Both the position numbers and the translations under genes were made by a program. Source: Candidatus Kryptoniota bacterium (GTDB lineage Bacteria; Bacteroidota; Ignavibacteria; Kryptoniales; JAKASW01). Taken from it: 64,000 nucleotides of DNA. The stretch lies in NCBI GenBank assembly GCA_024641705.1, contig JAHECO010000012.1, positions 1 to 64,000 of the forward strand, in the 5' to 3' direction. The notes beneath the pieces were generated by a model. That model was given only the letters and a program-made list of their open reading frames with translations, was not told the origin of the DNA and ran no database searches. How positions within the stretch are numbered: position 1 is the stretch's first letter; every line of letters starts with the position of its first letter. Of the stretch, positions 55,512-63,698 are shown piece after piece.

Positions 55512-56807
55512 TCATTTCCACACGCCGGCGATCGCCCGACCGCAATATTCGCAGCGGCAGTCCTTCAAATGGAGTTCTACCACGAAGAAGCCGGTGCGTT
55601 TTATCACCGTCTTTCCGCAGGACGGGCAATAGGTCGAGTTTCCCGGATGTCCCGGCACGTTCCCTACAAAGGCATAATGGATCCCTTTCGACATTGCGAT
55701 GTCCCTCGCTCGTTCGAGTATCGAGATAGGTGTCGGCGGGAGATTCAGGACTCTGTAGTCGGGATGGAACCTGGTGAAATGCACCGGCACGTCGGAGCCG
55801 ACTTCTCCGGCTATCCACGATGAGAGGTCGTTCATCATCTTGTCTGAATCGTTCAATGTCGGAACGACGAGGTTCACGATTTCCAGATGGGCTTTGCTTT
55901 TCGAAACCTGTTTTATGCTACGCAGGACGGGCTTGAGCTCCGCGCCGCAGACTCTCCGGTAAAAGTCCGCACTGAATCCTTTCAGGTCGATCTTTATGGC
56001 ATCGAGGATGTCACACATCTCCCGCAGCGGTTCGGGGTTCATGAACCCGCAACTCACGAGGACGCTCCTGATGTCTTTCTTTCGTGCGAGTCGCGCTATG
56101 TCTGTCAGATACTCGATGAAGACCGTAGGCTCGTTGTAAGTAAATGCGATAACGCGGACATCCTGTGACCTCGTGTCGCGGACGATCTCGTCCGGCGGGA
56201 CGGACTTCACCGGATAGTCTTCCGGCCTCGCCTGTGAGATTTGCCAGTTCTGGCAGAACTGGCAGGAGAGGGGACATCCGGCGGTCGCGAGAGAGTATGC
56301 CTGGCTGCCCGGCAGGAAGTGAAAGAAAGGCTTCTTCTCGATCGGGTCGACATGGATTGCGATCGGCTTGCCGTAGACGAGACTCCTGAGCTTGCCGTCC
56401 ACGTTCATCCTGGCCCTGCATTTTCCATGCTCGTTTTCTTCCATGACGCATCCCTGCGCACAGAGGAGACACTTCACGAATTTCTTCTCGTGGTCGAAAC
56501 CGGTCTTGTCGCCGACTTCGGAAACCGAATGGCACTTGAGGTAATCCACGTTTGGCGAGTCAGTTGAAACCCAATATCTGGCAAGCGGGATGTCCTGGTA
56601 AGATTTTCCATGGGCGCTCACCGGAAAACCGTCGATCCATGCGACGAGTTCTTTGAGAATGGGAGGGCAGGCGAGTGCGGCATAGCTTCCGCCGATTATC
56701 AAACCGGACTTCGAGATGAAATTACGACGCGTGAGATTATGCCCGCACATTTCCTGCGCACTACTTCGCGGACTTCCCGAATCGATAACGGACGAAATTT
56801 TGTTCAT
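55512..56807 (-). CDS. AmmeMemoRadiSam system radical SAM enzyme with Tat-like signal
   Basis: 431 residues. A twin-arginine-like leader (LTRRNFISKSGLIIGGSYAALACPP, ~25-50) is followed by a Cys-rich stretch (CLLCAQGCVMEENEHGKC), the SAM 4Fe-4S motif CPLSCQFC in AGCPLSCQFCQNW, and the C-terminal SPASM-like Cys set (CPSCGK, CRCEYCGRA). This is the radical SAM component of AmmeMemoRadiSam. Export of a SAM enzyme would be unusual, since SAM is cytosolic; the leader may instead be a membrane anchor. It is the first gene of the three-gene minus-strand run. Confidence 0.88.
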   Translation of the reverse strand: MNKISSVIDSGSPRSSAQEMCGHNLTRRNFISKSGLIIGGSYAALACPPILKELVAWIDGFPVSAHGKSYQDIPLARYWVSTDSPNVDYLKCHSVSEVGDKTGFDHEKKFVKCLLCAQGCVMEENEHGKCRARMNVDGKLRSLVYGKPIAIHVDPIEKKPFFHFLPGSQAYSLATAGCPLSCQFCQNWQISQARPEDYPVKSVPPDEIVRDTRSQDVRVIAFTYNEPTVFIEYLTDIARLARKKDIRSVLVSCGFMNPEPLREMCDILDAIKIDLKGFSADFYRRVCGAELKPVLRSIKQVSKSKAHLEIVNLVVPTLNDSDKMMNDLSSWIAGEVGSDVPVHFTRFHPDYRVLNLPPTPISILERARDIAMSKGIHYAFVGNVPGHPGNSTYCPSCGKTVIKRTGFFVVELHLKDCRCEYCGRAIAGVWK

Positions 56808-57023
56808 GACAGAACCACCATGACAAAGTTAGTTTCTCTGAACACTCGTCGTGCGGATTATCTCTCGAAGCCCTTGACCCTGACGGAACGCAACTCAAGA
56901 AGGGATAGTTACGGCCATGCCTCGCAAGAATGTAAACGTATCTTCCTGGAATATCAAGCAAGGGTCGTCCTCGTCCAGGTTTGATTCTCTTCGGCAAGTT
57001 TCCTAGAATTACAGAACAGTCTT

Positions 57024-57722
57024 ATGGATACAGCAGCGATCTATCGCGACAAGTCGCCTTCTCTGAAATCGAAGGCCACGCTCGCACTCCTTCACCTTGC
57101 CATCGTTACACTTGCGGTGTGGATCCTGTTCTGGAACGGCGCGACGACCATCGAAGGTATTTTCGGGGCGGGCCACACGGTCGCCATACCGCTGCGTCGC
57201 GCGATGCTCGCGGCGGTGGCCGTGCTCTACTTCATCCGCGTGCTGGGAACGCTTTTCATCTTTATCAAGCGCCGCGTGCCGTGGAGCGAGGTCGCGACGA
57301 TAGCCGTGTGGGTCGGCATGATCGACGCGCTCATTGCCTACTTCGGAGGCCGCAACCCGGCCGGCGTCGGAGTGTGGGAGGCGATAGGAGCGTGCCTGGT
57401 GATAATCGGATCGGCGACCAATACCGGCTCGGAGTGGCAGCGACATGCATGGAAGCGGAACCCCGACAACAAAGGGCACCTCTACACCGGCGGACTATGG
57501 AAGTTTGCCCGCCACATCAACTATTTCGGCGACCTCGTTCTTTTTACCGGATGGGTGTTGATGACCGGCGTGCCCGCACTTCTGGCAATTCCCGTGCTGA
57601 TGGTCTTCGGATTTGTTTTTGTTAACATGCCGGCGCAGGACCGCTATCTGGTGGAGCGCTACGGAGACGAATATCGGTCGTATGCCGGCCGCACGGCAAG
57701 ACTGATCCCGTTCCTTTACTGA
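57024..57722 (+). CDS. DUF1295 / isoprenylcysteine methyltransferase-like membrane protein
   Basis: 232 residues, six TM segments, with the C-terminal ICMT/steroid-5-reductase signature GHLYTGGLWKFARHINYFGDLVLFTGWVL and AQDRYLVERYGDEYRSYAGRT. Such proteins methylate or reduce lipid-linked substrates at the membrane using SAM or NADPH. The particular substrate cannot be told. Isolated between convergent and divergent genes. Confidence 0.85.
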   Translation: MDTAAIYRDKSPSLKSKATLALLHLAIVTLAVWILFWNGATTIEGIFGAGHTVAIPLRRAMLAAVAVLYFIRVLGTLFIFIKRRVPWSEVATIAVWVGMIDALIAYFGGRNPAGVGVWEAIGACLVIIGSATNTGSEWQRHAWKRNPDNKGHLYTGGLWKFARHINYFGDLVLFTGWVLMTGVPALLAIPVLMVFGFVFVNMPAQDRYLVERYGDEYRSYAGRTARLIPFLY

Positions 57723-57789
57723 GACCGCACAACCGCGGCATCACCTCGACAATGTGCCGGCCGGTCGTGTCCGTAAATGAGACTTCTTC

Positions 57790-59355
57790 TCAGATGAAGA
57801 TCTTCACGCTTTTCCAGATCTCGGCGATGGGCCGTTTCAGCCCTCTGCAAATGAAAACGGGGAGATTGTTTTCGTAGGGCATTGCGTACTGACTTCTTAT
57901 GACCGCAGCCTGCTCGGCGGAATTACACGACTTGAGATTGTCTTCCTTATTTCCGCCGATCACTATGATGGTCGTGTCGGTCGTGTCGCCGGGTCCCCAG
58001 TACCAGTAGTTGTTGTGTCCGCATATGACCCTCGGCAGGGGATACTTGCCTCTGAAGAAATCGATTGCGCCGGCTTCGCCGTAGTTCTGCGCAAAGACGA
58101 CCGTCTTCTCTCGCTCTTCCGGCGTAAGGGAGAGATAAACCTTCGAGACCGTTGCGGCCATGTTCTCCCAGCCGAACATGTCGGCGTAGAACTGCGGAAG
58201 CTCGACGAGCCGGTGTGCTTCCGGTGTTGAAGGCGTGATTCCAAGTGCCTGGGAGTATTTGATGAAAGTCTGTACCGGCAATACCGGAAGAGCGAACGGC
58301 AGGCTCACGAGGCCGAAGAGGGCAACGAGTGCCGGCATCGCAAACTTCGTCCAGCCGAAACCTCTATGTGAGGCTATTTGCTCGAACATGACGCCGCCGG
58401 CCGCGAACAAAATGGGGAACGCGGGGGCGATGTATTCGGGTTTGGAATGCCAGTTCAGGATCAGAACCAGGAATGAGACGAGAAAGATGTATCCGACCAG
58501 CCTGAAGTTCTTCCCGTCTCTCTGGAAGAAAAGAAAGTAAATTCCCGCGACCCACACGGGCAACGAAAGGATGTTCATGTTGTTCACGGTTCCAAGAATG
58601 AAAGTCACCGGGTTTTGAGAAGAATATTTGAGCGTAGCGGCATTATGGATGAACTCGAGCGTGGCGAAACCGTGAGTGATGTTCCAGATTATGTACGGAC
58701 TGAATAACAGAAACGCTATGGCACCGGAGACATACGGCCACCGTGTCCTTAACATCCTCCTGTGCGGTGTGAGGAGAAGTCCGACGAACAGACCAAATCC
58801 GAACCAGAGGAGGTCGATTTTGTTGAGGAGTCCGAAGCCGAGTATGATTCCCAGGAGGATCCAGAGTCTGTCTGTCGGAATGTCGCGACGGTCGGATTCG
58901 ACGATGAGCATGACAACATAGGCTCCGAGCGACCAGAACACCCAGTCGAAGGCGTTCATGGAGTAGATGCCGGTTGTCCCCAGAAATTCGGGAGCGATGG
59001 CAACTGAAAGGCACGCGAGCACAACCGCGAATGTGCCTCCGCTCAGTTTCCGCGTGATGAGACCTGCGAGGCATACCGTTATTCCGGATGCGATGGCGGG
59101 GAGGAGCCTTAACGTGAATATAGAATCGCCGAAGAGCTTGATGCTCGTGAAGAGGATGAAGCTCGCCAGCGGCGGTTGGTCGACGTAGCCCGCGGCGAGG
59201 TGCCTGCTGCAGGCGATGTAGTAGAGCTCGTCGCGGAAGTAGCCGTATCCTCCAAAAGCGTTCGTGAACAGGTGAAGCAGGACTTCCGCCGCTGCGAAGG
59301 CCAGTATGATTTGCGTACTTCGGCGTGCCATTGCGTCGGGTAGTGATTCGTTCAT
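57790..59355 (-). CDS. GT39/ArnT-like glycosyltransferase
   Basis: 521 residues, about eleven TM helices. The first outer loop reads FRDELYYIACSRHLAAGYVDQPPLASFILF, the DE..Y..DxPPL signature of PMT_2/ArnT enzymes, with the acidic pair that activates the acceptor. A soluble C-terminal domain (~375-520) has the RxICGHNNYWYWG stretch. It transfers a sugar from polyprenyl phosphate to a lipid, glycan or protein at the periplasmic face. Function in this organism unknown. Confidence 0.9.
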   Translation of the reverse strand: MNESLPDAMARRSTQIILAFAAAEVLLHLFTNAFGGYGYFRDELYYIACSRHLAAGYVDQPPLASFILFTSIKLFGDSIFTLRLLPAIASGITVCLAGLITRKLSGGTFAVVLACLSVAIAPEFLGTTGIYSMNAFDWVFWSLGAYVVMLIVESDRRDIPTDRLWILLGIILGFGLLNKIDLLWFGFGLFVGLLLTPHRRMLRTRWPYVSGAIAFLLFSPYIIWNITHGFATLEFIHNAATLKYSSQNPVTFILGTVNNMNILSLPVWVAGIYFLFFQRDGKNFRLVGYIFLVSFLVLILNWHSKPEYIAPAFPILFAAGGVMFEQIASHRGFGWTKFAMPALVALFGLVSLPFALPVLPVQTFIKYSQALGITPSTPEAHRLVELPQFYADMFGWENMAATVSKVYLSLTPEEREKTVVFAQNYGEAGAIDFFRGKYPLPRVICGHNNYWYWGPGDTTDTTIIVIGGNKEDNLKSCNSAEQAAVIRSQYAMPYENNLPVFICRGLKRPIAEIWKSVKIFI

Positions 59356-59577
59356 TTATTCCTCTCTTAATTATCCTTCAGACTTGTCAGTTTGATCCGG
59401 ACGGTACGATGACGCCGCCCGTGTGCGAAGATTTCAAAACACCGGTCCGGCCCGATGTTGATTAAAAACGAAAAATGCGAGGAAATGTTCCGACTGAGGT
59501 TGTCCGGTTTGCATTCGGGTATCATGTACACGGCATCGATTCTTAAGTGAGCCGTCGGTTCGAGAATTGTCCGCGCA

Positions 59578-59922
59578 CTATCCTTTTATCGTCAGCACGA
59601 TCGCAAGGGCCGCCCTGATCCGATCGATGAGTGACTCGTCGAGTTTACCGATGCGCCTCACGAACCTGCGCTCCGATATCGAACGCAGCTGGAAGCAGTC
59701 TGCGGCCGATTCCTTGCTGAGCCCGTTGCCGTCGGCGGGTTCGATCTTCACCATCCACGGCGCTATCGCGAAATGGTCCTTCCAGTCGGTGATCGGGACA
59801 ACCATCTTCAGCGGGAGCTTTCCGAAGTTGTCGTCGTTGACGATCACGCAGGGGCGGGTCTTCTCGATCTCGGCGCCGACCGTGGGGTCGAGCGTTATCA
59901 ACCAGACGTCACCTTGGTTCAT
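59578..59922 (-). CDS. MazF/PemK-type endoribonuclease toxin
   Basis: 114 residues from ATG 59922. PemK/MazF beta-barrel: MNQGDVWLITLDPTVGAEIEKTRPCVIVNDDNFGKLPLKMVVPITDW, with the catalytic Arg in the EKTRPCVIV loop. It cleaves single-stranded mRNA at short sites. The start lies inside the antitoxin's last codons (14-base overlap), so the two are coupled. Intact. Confidence 0.92.
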   Translation of the reverse strand: MNQGDVWLITLDPTVGAEIEKTRPCVIVNDDNFGKLPLKMVVPITDWKDHFAIAPWMVKIEPADGNGLSKESAADCFQLRSISERRFVRRIGKLDESLIDRIRAALAIVLTIKG

Positions 59923-60127
59923 AGAAGTCTTCCATGTCAAGGTCGGTGAATGACGTCAGGTCCCTATCGGCCCGATAATCCTGGAGCAGTTCCCGCACTG
60001 CTCTCTTGATTTCCTCCGTACCCCCCTCTTTACGCAACGATTTCAGCACTTTTTCGACGACGAGGATGCGGTCCTGTAAAGGAAGCTCTTCGATCGCCTT
60101 CAGTATATCTTCTACGTTCTTGCTCAT
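59909..60127 (-). CDS. antitoxin partner of MazF
   Basis: 72 residues, helical and acidic at the C-terminus (DRDLTSFTDLDMEDFYEPR). The N-terminal helices (EDILKAIEELPLQDRILVVEKVLKSLRK) resemble the addiction-module antidote family that uses a short helical DNA-binding/dimer domain. Start ATG 60127; a GTG at 60133 is possible. It precedes the toxin as in mazEF pairs. The acidic tail should wrap the toxin. Confidence 0.8.
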   Translation of the reverse strand: MSKNVEDILKAIEELPLQDRILVVEKVLKSLRKEGGTEEIKRAVRELLQDYRADRDLTSFTDLDMEDFYEPR

Positions 60128-60329
60128 GCCCACTCTGACGGAGTAAGATAAGACTTTTTTATCCTAATCTGCCAACCGCAGAAGCCAATCAAACGTTTTG
60201 CGCATTCGACCACATAGATGCGTAACGAAATACCCAAACGTTCCAATCCCCACTGTAATTAATAGAATCTGCAACATCAGTTCGGAAAGACGGCCTTTGG
60301 CCCGGCACCGCCTCAGAAGAGCAACCCCA

Positions 60330-60905
60330 CTATTTCTTCCGGACCAAGTCCGAAGATTCTTCTTTCTCGACTCGAAATCCGATAGGCCTCTTGGGCTTCT
60401 CGGGCGGAGTTAGAATTTGCCGGATTGCATCGAAAACGACCCTGAATTGTTCGTCATATTTCTTTTCAAGAGCATCCAACCTGCGAGCCAGTTCTGCATT
60501 TGATGCAAGCATCTCTCGCAGCCTGACGAATGTCCGCATTATCGCAATGTTCACCTGAATAGCCCGTTCACTGTTTAGAACGCTCGAGAGCATGAGAATC
60601 CCGTGCTCAGTAAATGCAAATGGACGATACTTAATGTGTTCGCCTCTCTTTAAGGTCACAATTTGTGACCTTAAATGTGAGCTCATGGAATTCTTCCACC
60701 ATGTTTGCGCCTCTTCCATAGTGAGTTGGAACATGAAATCTTCCGGGAACCGGTCAATGTTCCGCTTTACAGCCTGGTTCAACGCTTTCGTTTGCACTCC
60801 GTAAAGGGCTGCCAGGTCGCGATCGAGCATAACCTTTTGCCCCCTCACTAGTAGGATAGCGTTTTCAATTCTACCGTCTGGAACAAGTGACACATCCTTC
60901 CGCAT
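60330..60905 (-). CDS. ORF6N-domain regulatory protein
   Basis: 191 residues of the ORF6N/KilA-N-type phage-derived DNA-binding family. IENAILLVRGQKVMLDRDLAALYGVQTKALNQAVKRNIDRFPEDFMFQL is the ORF6N domain; it is followed by the recognisable RSQIVTLKRGEHIKYRPFAFTEHGILMLSSVLNSERA and a coiled-coil tail. A perfect 13-bp inverted repeat within the gene (60649-60675) encodes the SQIVTLK region. It is a probable repressor; a link to the adjacent helicase is possible. Confidence 0.88.
   Translation of the reverse strand: MRKDVSLVPDGRIENAILLVRGQKVMLDRDLAALYGVQTKALNQAVKRNIDRFPEDFMFQLTMEEAQTWWKNSMSSHLRSQIVTLKRGEHIKYRPFAFTEHGILMLSSVLNSERAIQVNIAIMRTFVRLREMLASNAELARRLDALEKKYDEQFRVVFDAIRQILTPPEKPKRPIGFRVEKEESSDLVRKK
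60649..60675. repeat. perfect 13-bp inverted repeat inside the ORF6N gene
   Basis: TTTAAGGTCACAA (60649-60661), one base, then TTGTGACCTTAAA (60663-60675). A sequence related in its core occurs at 63626-63654. It may be an autoregulatory binding site or a consequence of conserved coding in this family. Confidence 0.7.
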
Positions 60906-60961
60906 TTTCTCACCCCCGAAATTCGTTTCACAATCCGCTTCTACCGATAAGTATCGAATTA

Positions 60962-63535
60962 CTACTTCAAAATCTCACCTAAATCCGCAGTCCAGGTACA
61001 CCCGGGGTAGTTCGCGCAGCCGGCGAAGAATCCTCGCCGCCCTTTCTTTACACGGATCTTCCCGGCGCAGATCGGGCAAGCCTCTCCGTTCTCTTCCAGT
61101 ACGGCCTCTATTATCTTCCCGTCGGCCGCGACAGTCACGCACTGGTTGTCGGCGCATTGCGCGACGATCATCCCCTTCATCTCCTTAAGCTCCATCTTCC
61201 CGCCGCATACAGCGCAGTGCACATCGACCTCGCGGCTTCCCGTGCCGGTCAACTTTGAGTTCTTTCTCGGCAGGATATAATCGAACACCTTCGTTATCTC
61301 CGGTACGCCGATCCTCAGGCTGAAAGGTTTGTCCCTGCCGAGTATATCGAAAACGTGCAGCGTCTTCTTGTCTATCATCCAGTAGAACTGGTCCGATTTG
61401 TCGGACGTTATCAGGTTGGTGTTCTTCAGCTTCTGTTGCAGGAGGCTCATCTCCAGCGCCGCGAATTCCTTCGACGACTCGACTTCCTTGTTGAGAACGT
61501 ATTTGAAGAACTGCAGCTTCGCCTTCAACGGCTGTATCAGTTTCAGTTCCTCCGAAGATTCCTGTATGTCCCTGAGAAGCGGTACGGTGCAATCCACGAA
61601 GCCGTGGTGAACGGCGAGCCCGGGGAAATTCTTTCCGACATAATCCTTTGCCTTGCTGTCATCCATCTGGATCTGCTGCACGACTTTGTCGCGCTTCAGT
61701 TTGCCGAGCACGAACCGGAGGAGCGAGTCTTCGCTCGACCTGACCGACAGGTATTCGTAGTTGCCCACGAAGAGGAGTCGCTTCTTCGCTCTCGTCATCG
61801 CCACGTTGAGCAGCCGTTCGCCTTCCGAGATATCGTCGCTGTCCTCGCGTTGATAAGTCGAGAGGAGGACGCCGAGCGGGAGGGGGTTGTCGTCGACGAA
61901 ATCGAACACGATGACGTCTCGCTCGTTTCCTTGGAACGTGTGGACCGTTGCCGCGGATATCACGGCGCTGTCGAGGTTCATGCTGTTGAGCACGCTGCGG
62001 AGGAACCTTGCCTGGGCCCTGTAGGGTGTAATAATGCCGACCGTCTTGGCGCCGCGCTTCAACGCGTCGACCGCCAGGTCGATCGCCGTGATGCCTGAAA
62101 GTATGTTCACCCGGCTGTTGGAGGCCGCCTCGCGGAACGCTCTCGAGTTGAGCTTCGAGGTATCATAGAAAACAACCGGCTCCTGTTTCGGCTCGGTCGA
62201 CTTGATCTGCTGACTGGCCTTCAGTTTGCCCGCATAGATTCTGTCGTTGACAAGTTCCATTATTGCGAGCTGCATGCGATACTGTACTTCAAGCGTGCTG
62301 AGGCGGGGATGTTGTTTGGCCATATAGCGGTGCATCTTCGTTTCCCGGAAGATGTCTTTTGCAAGGACGTTGAGGACTTTCGTCGACGCCTGCGTGATGG
62401 GAGGGATCTGCATGAAGTCGCCGAATATCGCGACGCGCTTCTTCGCGAGCGACGCGGCATATACGACATACGGCACATAAAGCATGCTGGCTTCGTCAAT
62501 GAGGACGGTATCGAACCTCCGCGAAAAGACCTGCGATGAGATTGCCGCCTTTGCGGCGGTGCATGCCACAAGGTCCGCCTGCTGCACTATCTTGCTCTCC
62601 TTGCTGTAGGCTTCCTCTCTCAGAGTCGAAAGCTGGTCGCGAAGGTTGGAAATTTTTTCCTGGTTCGCCCCGCGCCTCGACCTGGGGTTTCTCATGCGGG
62701 CCATTATCCCGCGCATGTCGGTCTCTATCTTCTCGATTGTGGCGTACAATCCGGGGTGCTTGTCGCGCGCGATGTACGGCGGCAGCGACCATGGAAAGTC
62801 TTCCAGGCCGGGGAGCCGGGGTATCCCGAACCGGATGAATTTCCCCTCAAAGTACTCGTTTTGCTCCTGCAGGTACTCGAGAGTTTTCTGAAGCGCGACG
62901 TCCACCGCGATGTTCGTGTTCGAGACGATGAGGACCTTCTCTCCGAGAGCGACGAGGTTTGCCGCGGCGAAGGCGAGTGTCTGCGTCTTTCCGGTGCCCG
63001 GGGGCCCCCAGACAAACGATACCGGTCTCTTCACGACCGAACGGGCCGCTCCAACCTGAAACTCGTTCAGCTGTTTTGGGTCGAGGGTGAGGTCGAATTC
63101 GAACTCGCCGTCCCTGTCCTCGTCGAACAGCGTTTCTATCGTCTCCGCGTCCTTGTCTTCCAGGCCGTCCAGGCGTTCAATGAGTTGCTCAAGCAGGAAG
63201 AAGGGAGCCGTCATGAGAGTCGCTCTTTCGACGCTGTCGCCGATCTGGTTCTGCAAAAGGAGGACGAGCCTGTCTCCTTCGACGGCAACGACCGTGCCGT
63301 GCGTGACCTCATCGCCGATGCTTATCTCGACAGGCATGTCCTCGAGGATCCTTGTGTCATCCTCGAGTTTGAACTCATAGAGGAATTCCGTGTCGGCATT
63401 GCCGAGAAACCTGCCGGCAGCGAGCGAGTAGTTCCGCGAGGAGTAATTGCGAAGTGCTTCGATCTCGTTCTGGAGTGCGGTTATATAAAGTGAGATTCGC
63501 TTCTGGAGAGCTGTGTGATTTTCGGTAAGATTCAT
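60962..63535 (-). CDS. SF1 DNA2/NAM7-like helicase with C-terminal topoisomerase-type zinc ribbons
   Basis: 857 residues. Walker A GPPGTGKT (177-184), Walker B VLIDEAS (~342-348), motif III GDFMQIPP, motif V TVHTFQGNERDVIVFD and motif VI NVAMTRAKKRLLFVG identify an UPF1/SMUBP-type SF1B helicase. Two Cys4 zinc ribbons close the protein: CAVCGGKMELKEMKG then CPICAGKIRVKKGRRGFFAGC, like those of topoisomerase I tails. It probably unwinds DNA or RNA in defence or repair. The N-terminal ~160 residues are an accessory OB-like region. Confidence 0.9.
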   Translation of the reverse strand: MNLTENHTALQKRISLYITALQNEIEALRNYSSRNYSLAAGRFLGNADTEFLYEFKLEDDTRILEDMPVEISIGDEVTHGTVVAVEGDRLVLLLQNQIGDSVERATLMTAPFFLLEQLIERLDGLEDKDAETIETLFDEDRDGEFEFDLTLDPKQLNEFQVGAARSVVKRPVSFVWGPPGTGKTQTLAFAAANLVALGEKVLIVSNTNIAVDVALQKTLEYLQEQNEYFEGKFIRFGIPRLPGLEDFPWSLPPYIARDKHPGLYATIEKIETDMRGIMARMRNPRSRRGANQEKISNLRDQLSTLREEAYSKESKIVQQADLVACTAAKAAISSQVFSRRFDTVLIDEASMLYVPYVVYAASLAKKRVAIFGDFMQIPPITQASTKVLNVLAKDIFRETKMHRYMAKQHPRLSTLEVQYRMQLAIMELVNDRIYAGKLKASQQIKSTEPKQEPVVFYDTSKLNSRAFREAASNSRVNILSGITAIDLAVDALKRGAKTVGIITPYRAQARFLRSVLNSMNLDSAVISAATVHTFQGNERDVIVFDFVDDNPLPLGVLLSTYQREDSDDISEGERLLNVAMTRAKKRLLFVGNYEYLSVRSSEDSLLRFVLGKLKRDKVVQQIQMDDSKAKDYVGKNFPGLAVHHGFVDCTVPLLRDIQESSEELKLIQPLKAKLQFFKYVLNKEVESSKEFAALEMSLLQQKLKNTNLITSDKSDQFYWMIDKKTLHVFDILGRDKPFSLRIGVPEITKVFDYILPRKNSKLTGTGSREVDVHCAVCGGKMELKEMKGMIVAQCADNQCVTVAADGKIIEAVLEENGEACPICAGKIRVKKGRRGFFAGCANYPGCTWTADLGEILK

Positions 63536-63625
63536 TTGTGACTAATTTAGCACACGGATGGCACTGATTGGACGGATTTTTCAAACATTCTTTCTCTCAC
63601 GGCAAGCGCCTTTCGAGCATCCGCT

Positions 63626-63654
63626 TTTTGAGGTCACAAATTGAAACCTCAAAA
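63626..63654. repeat. inverted repeat related to the ORF6N internal palindrome, in the helicase upstream region
   Basis: TTTTGAGGT (63626-63634), 11-base spacer (CACAAATTGAA), ACCTCAAAA (63646-63654). The central AGGTCACAAATTG is identical to the core of the 60649-60675 repeat read on the other strand. It lies ~90 bp from the helicase start at 63535, where a regulator might bind. Confidence 0.65.
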
Positions 63655-63698
63655 TGTCCGTGGCAGGCTGTGAAGGAGTTCAACACCCAAACCTGTAA

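Noticed and set aside
61355-62098. Long plus-strand open frame of 247 codons
   Set aside because: Shadow of the helicase gene; Arg/Glu/Val-rich with no motifs.
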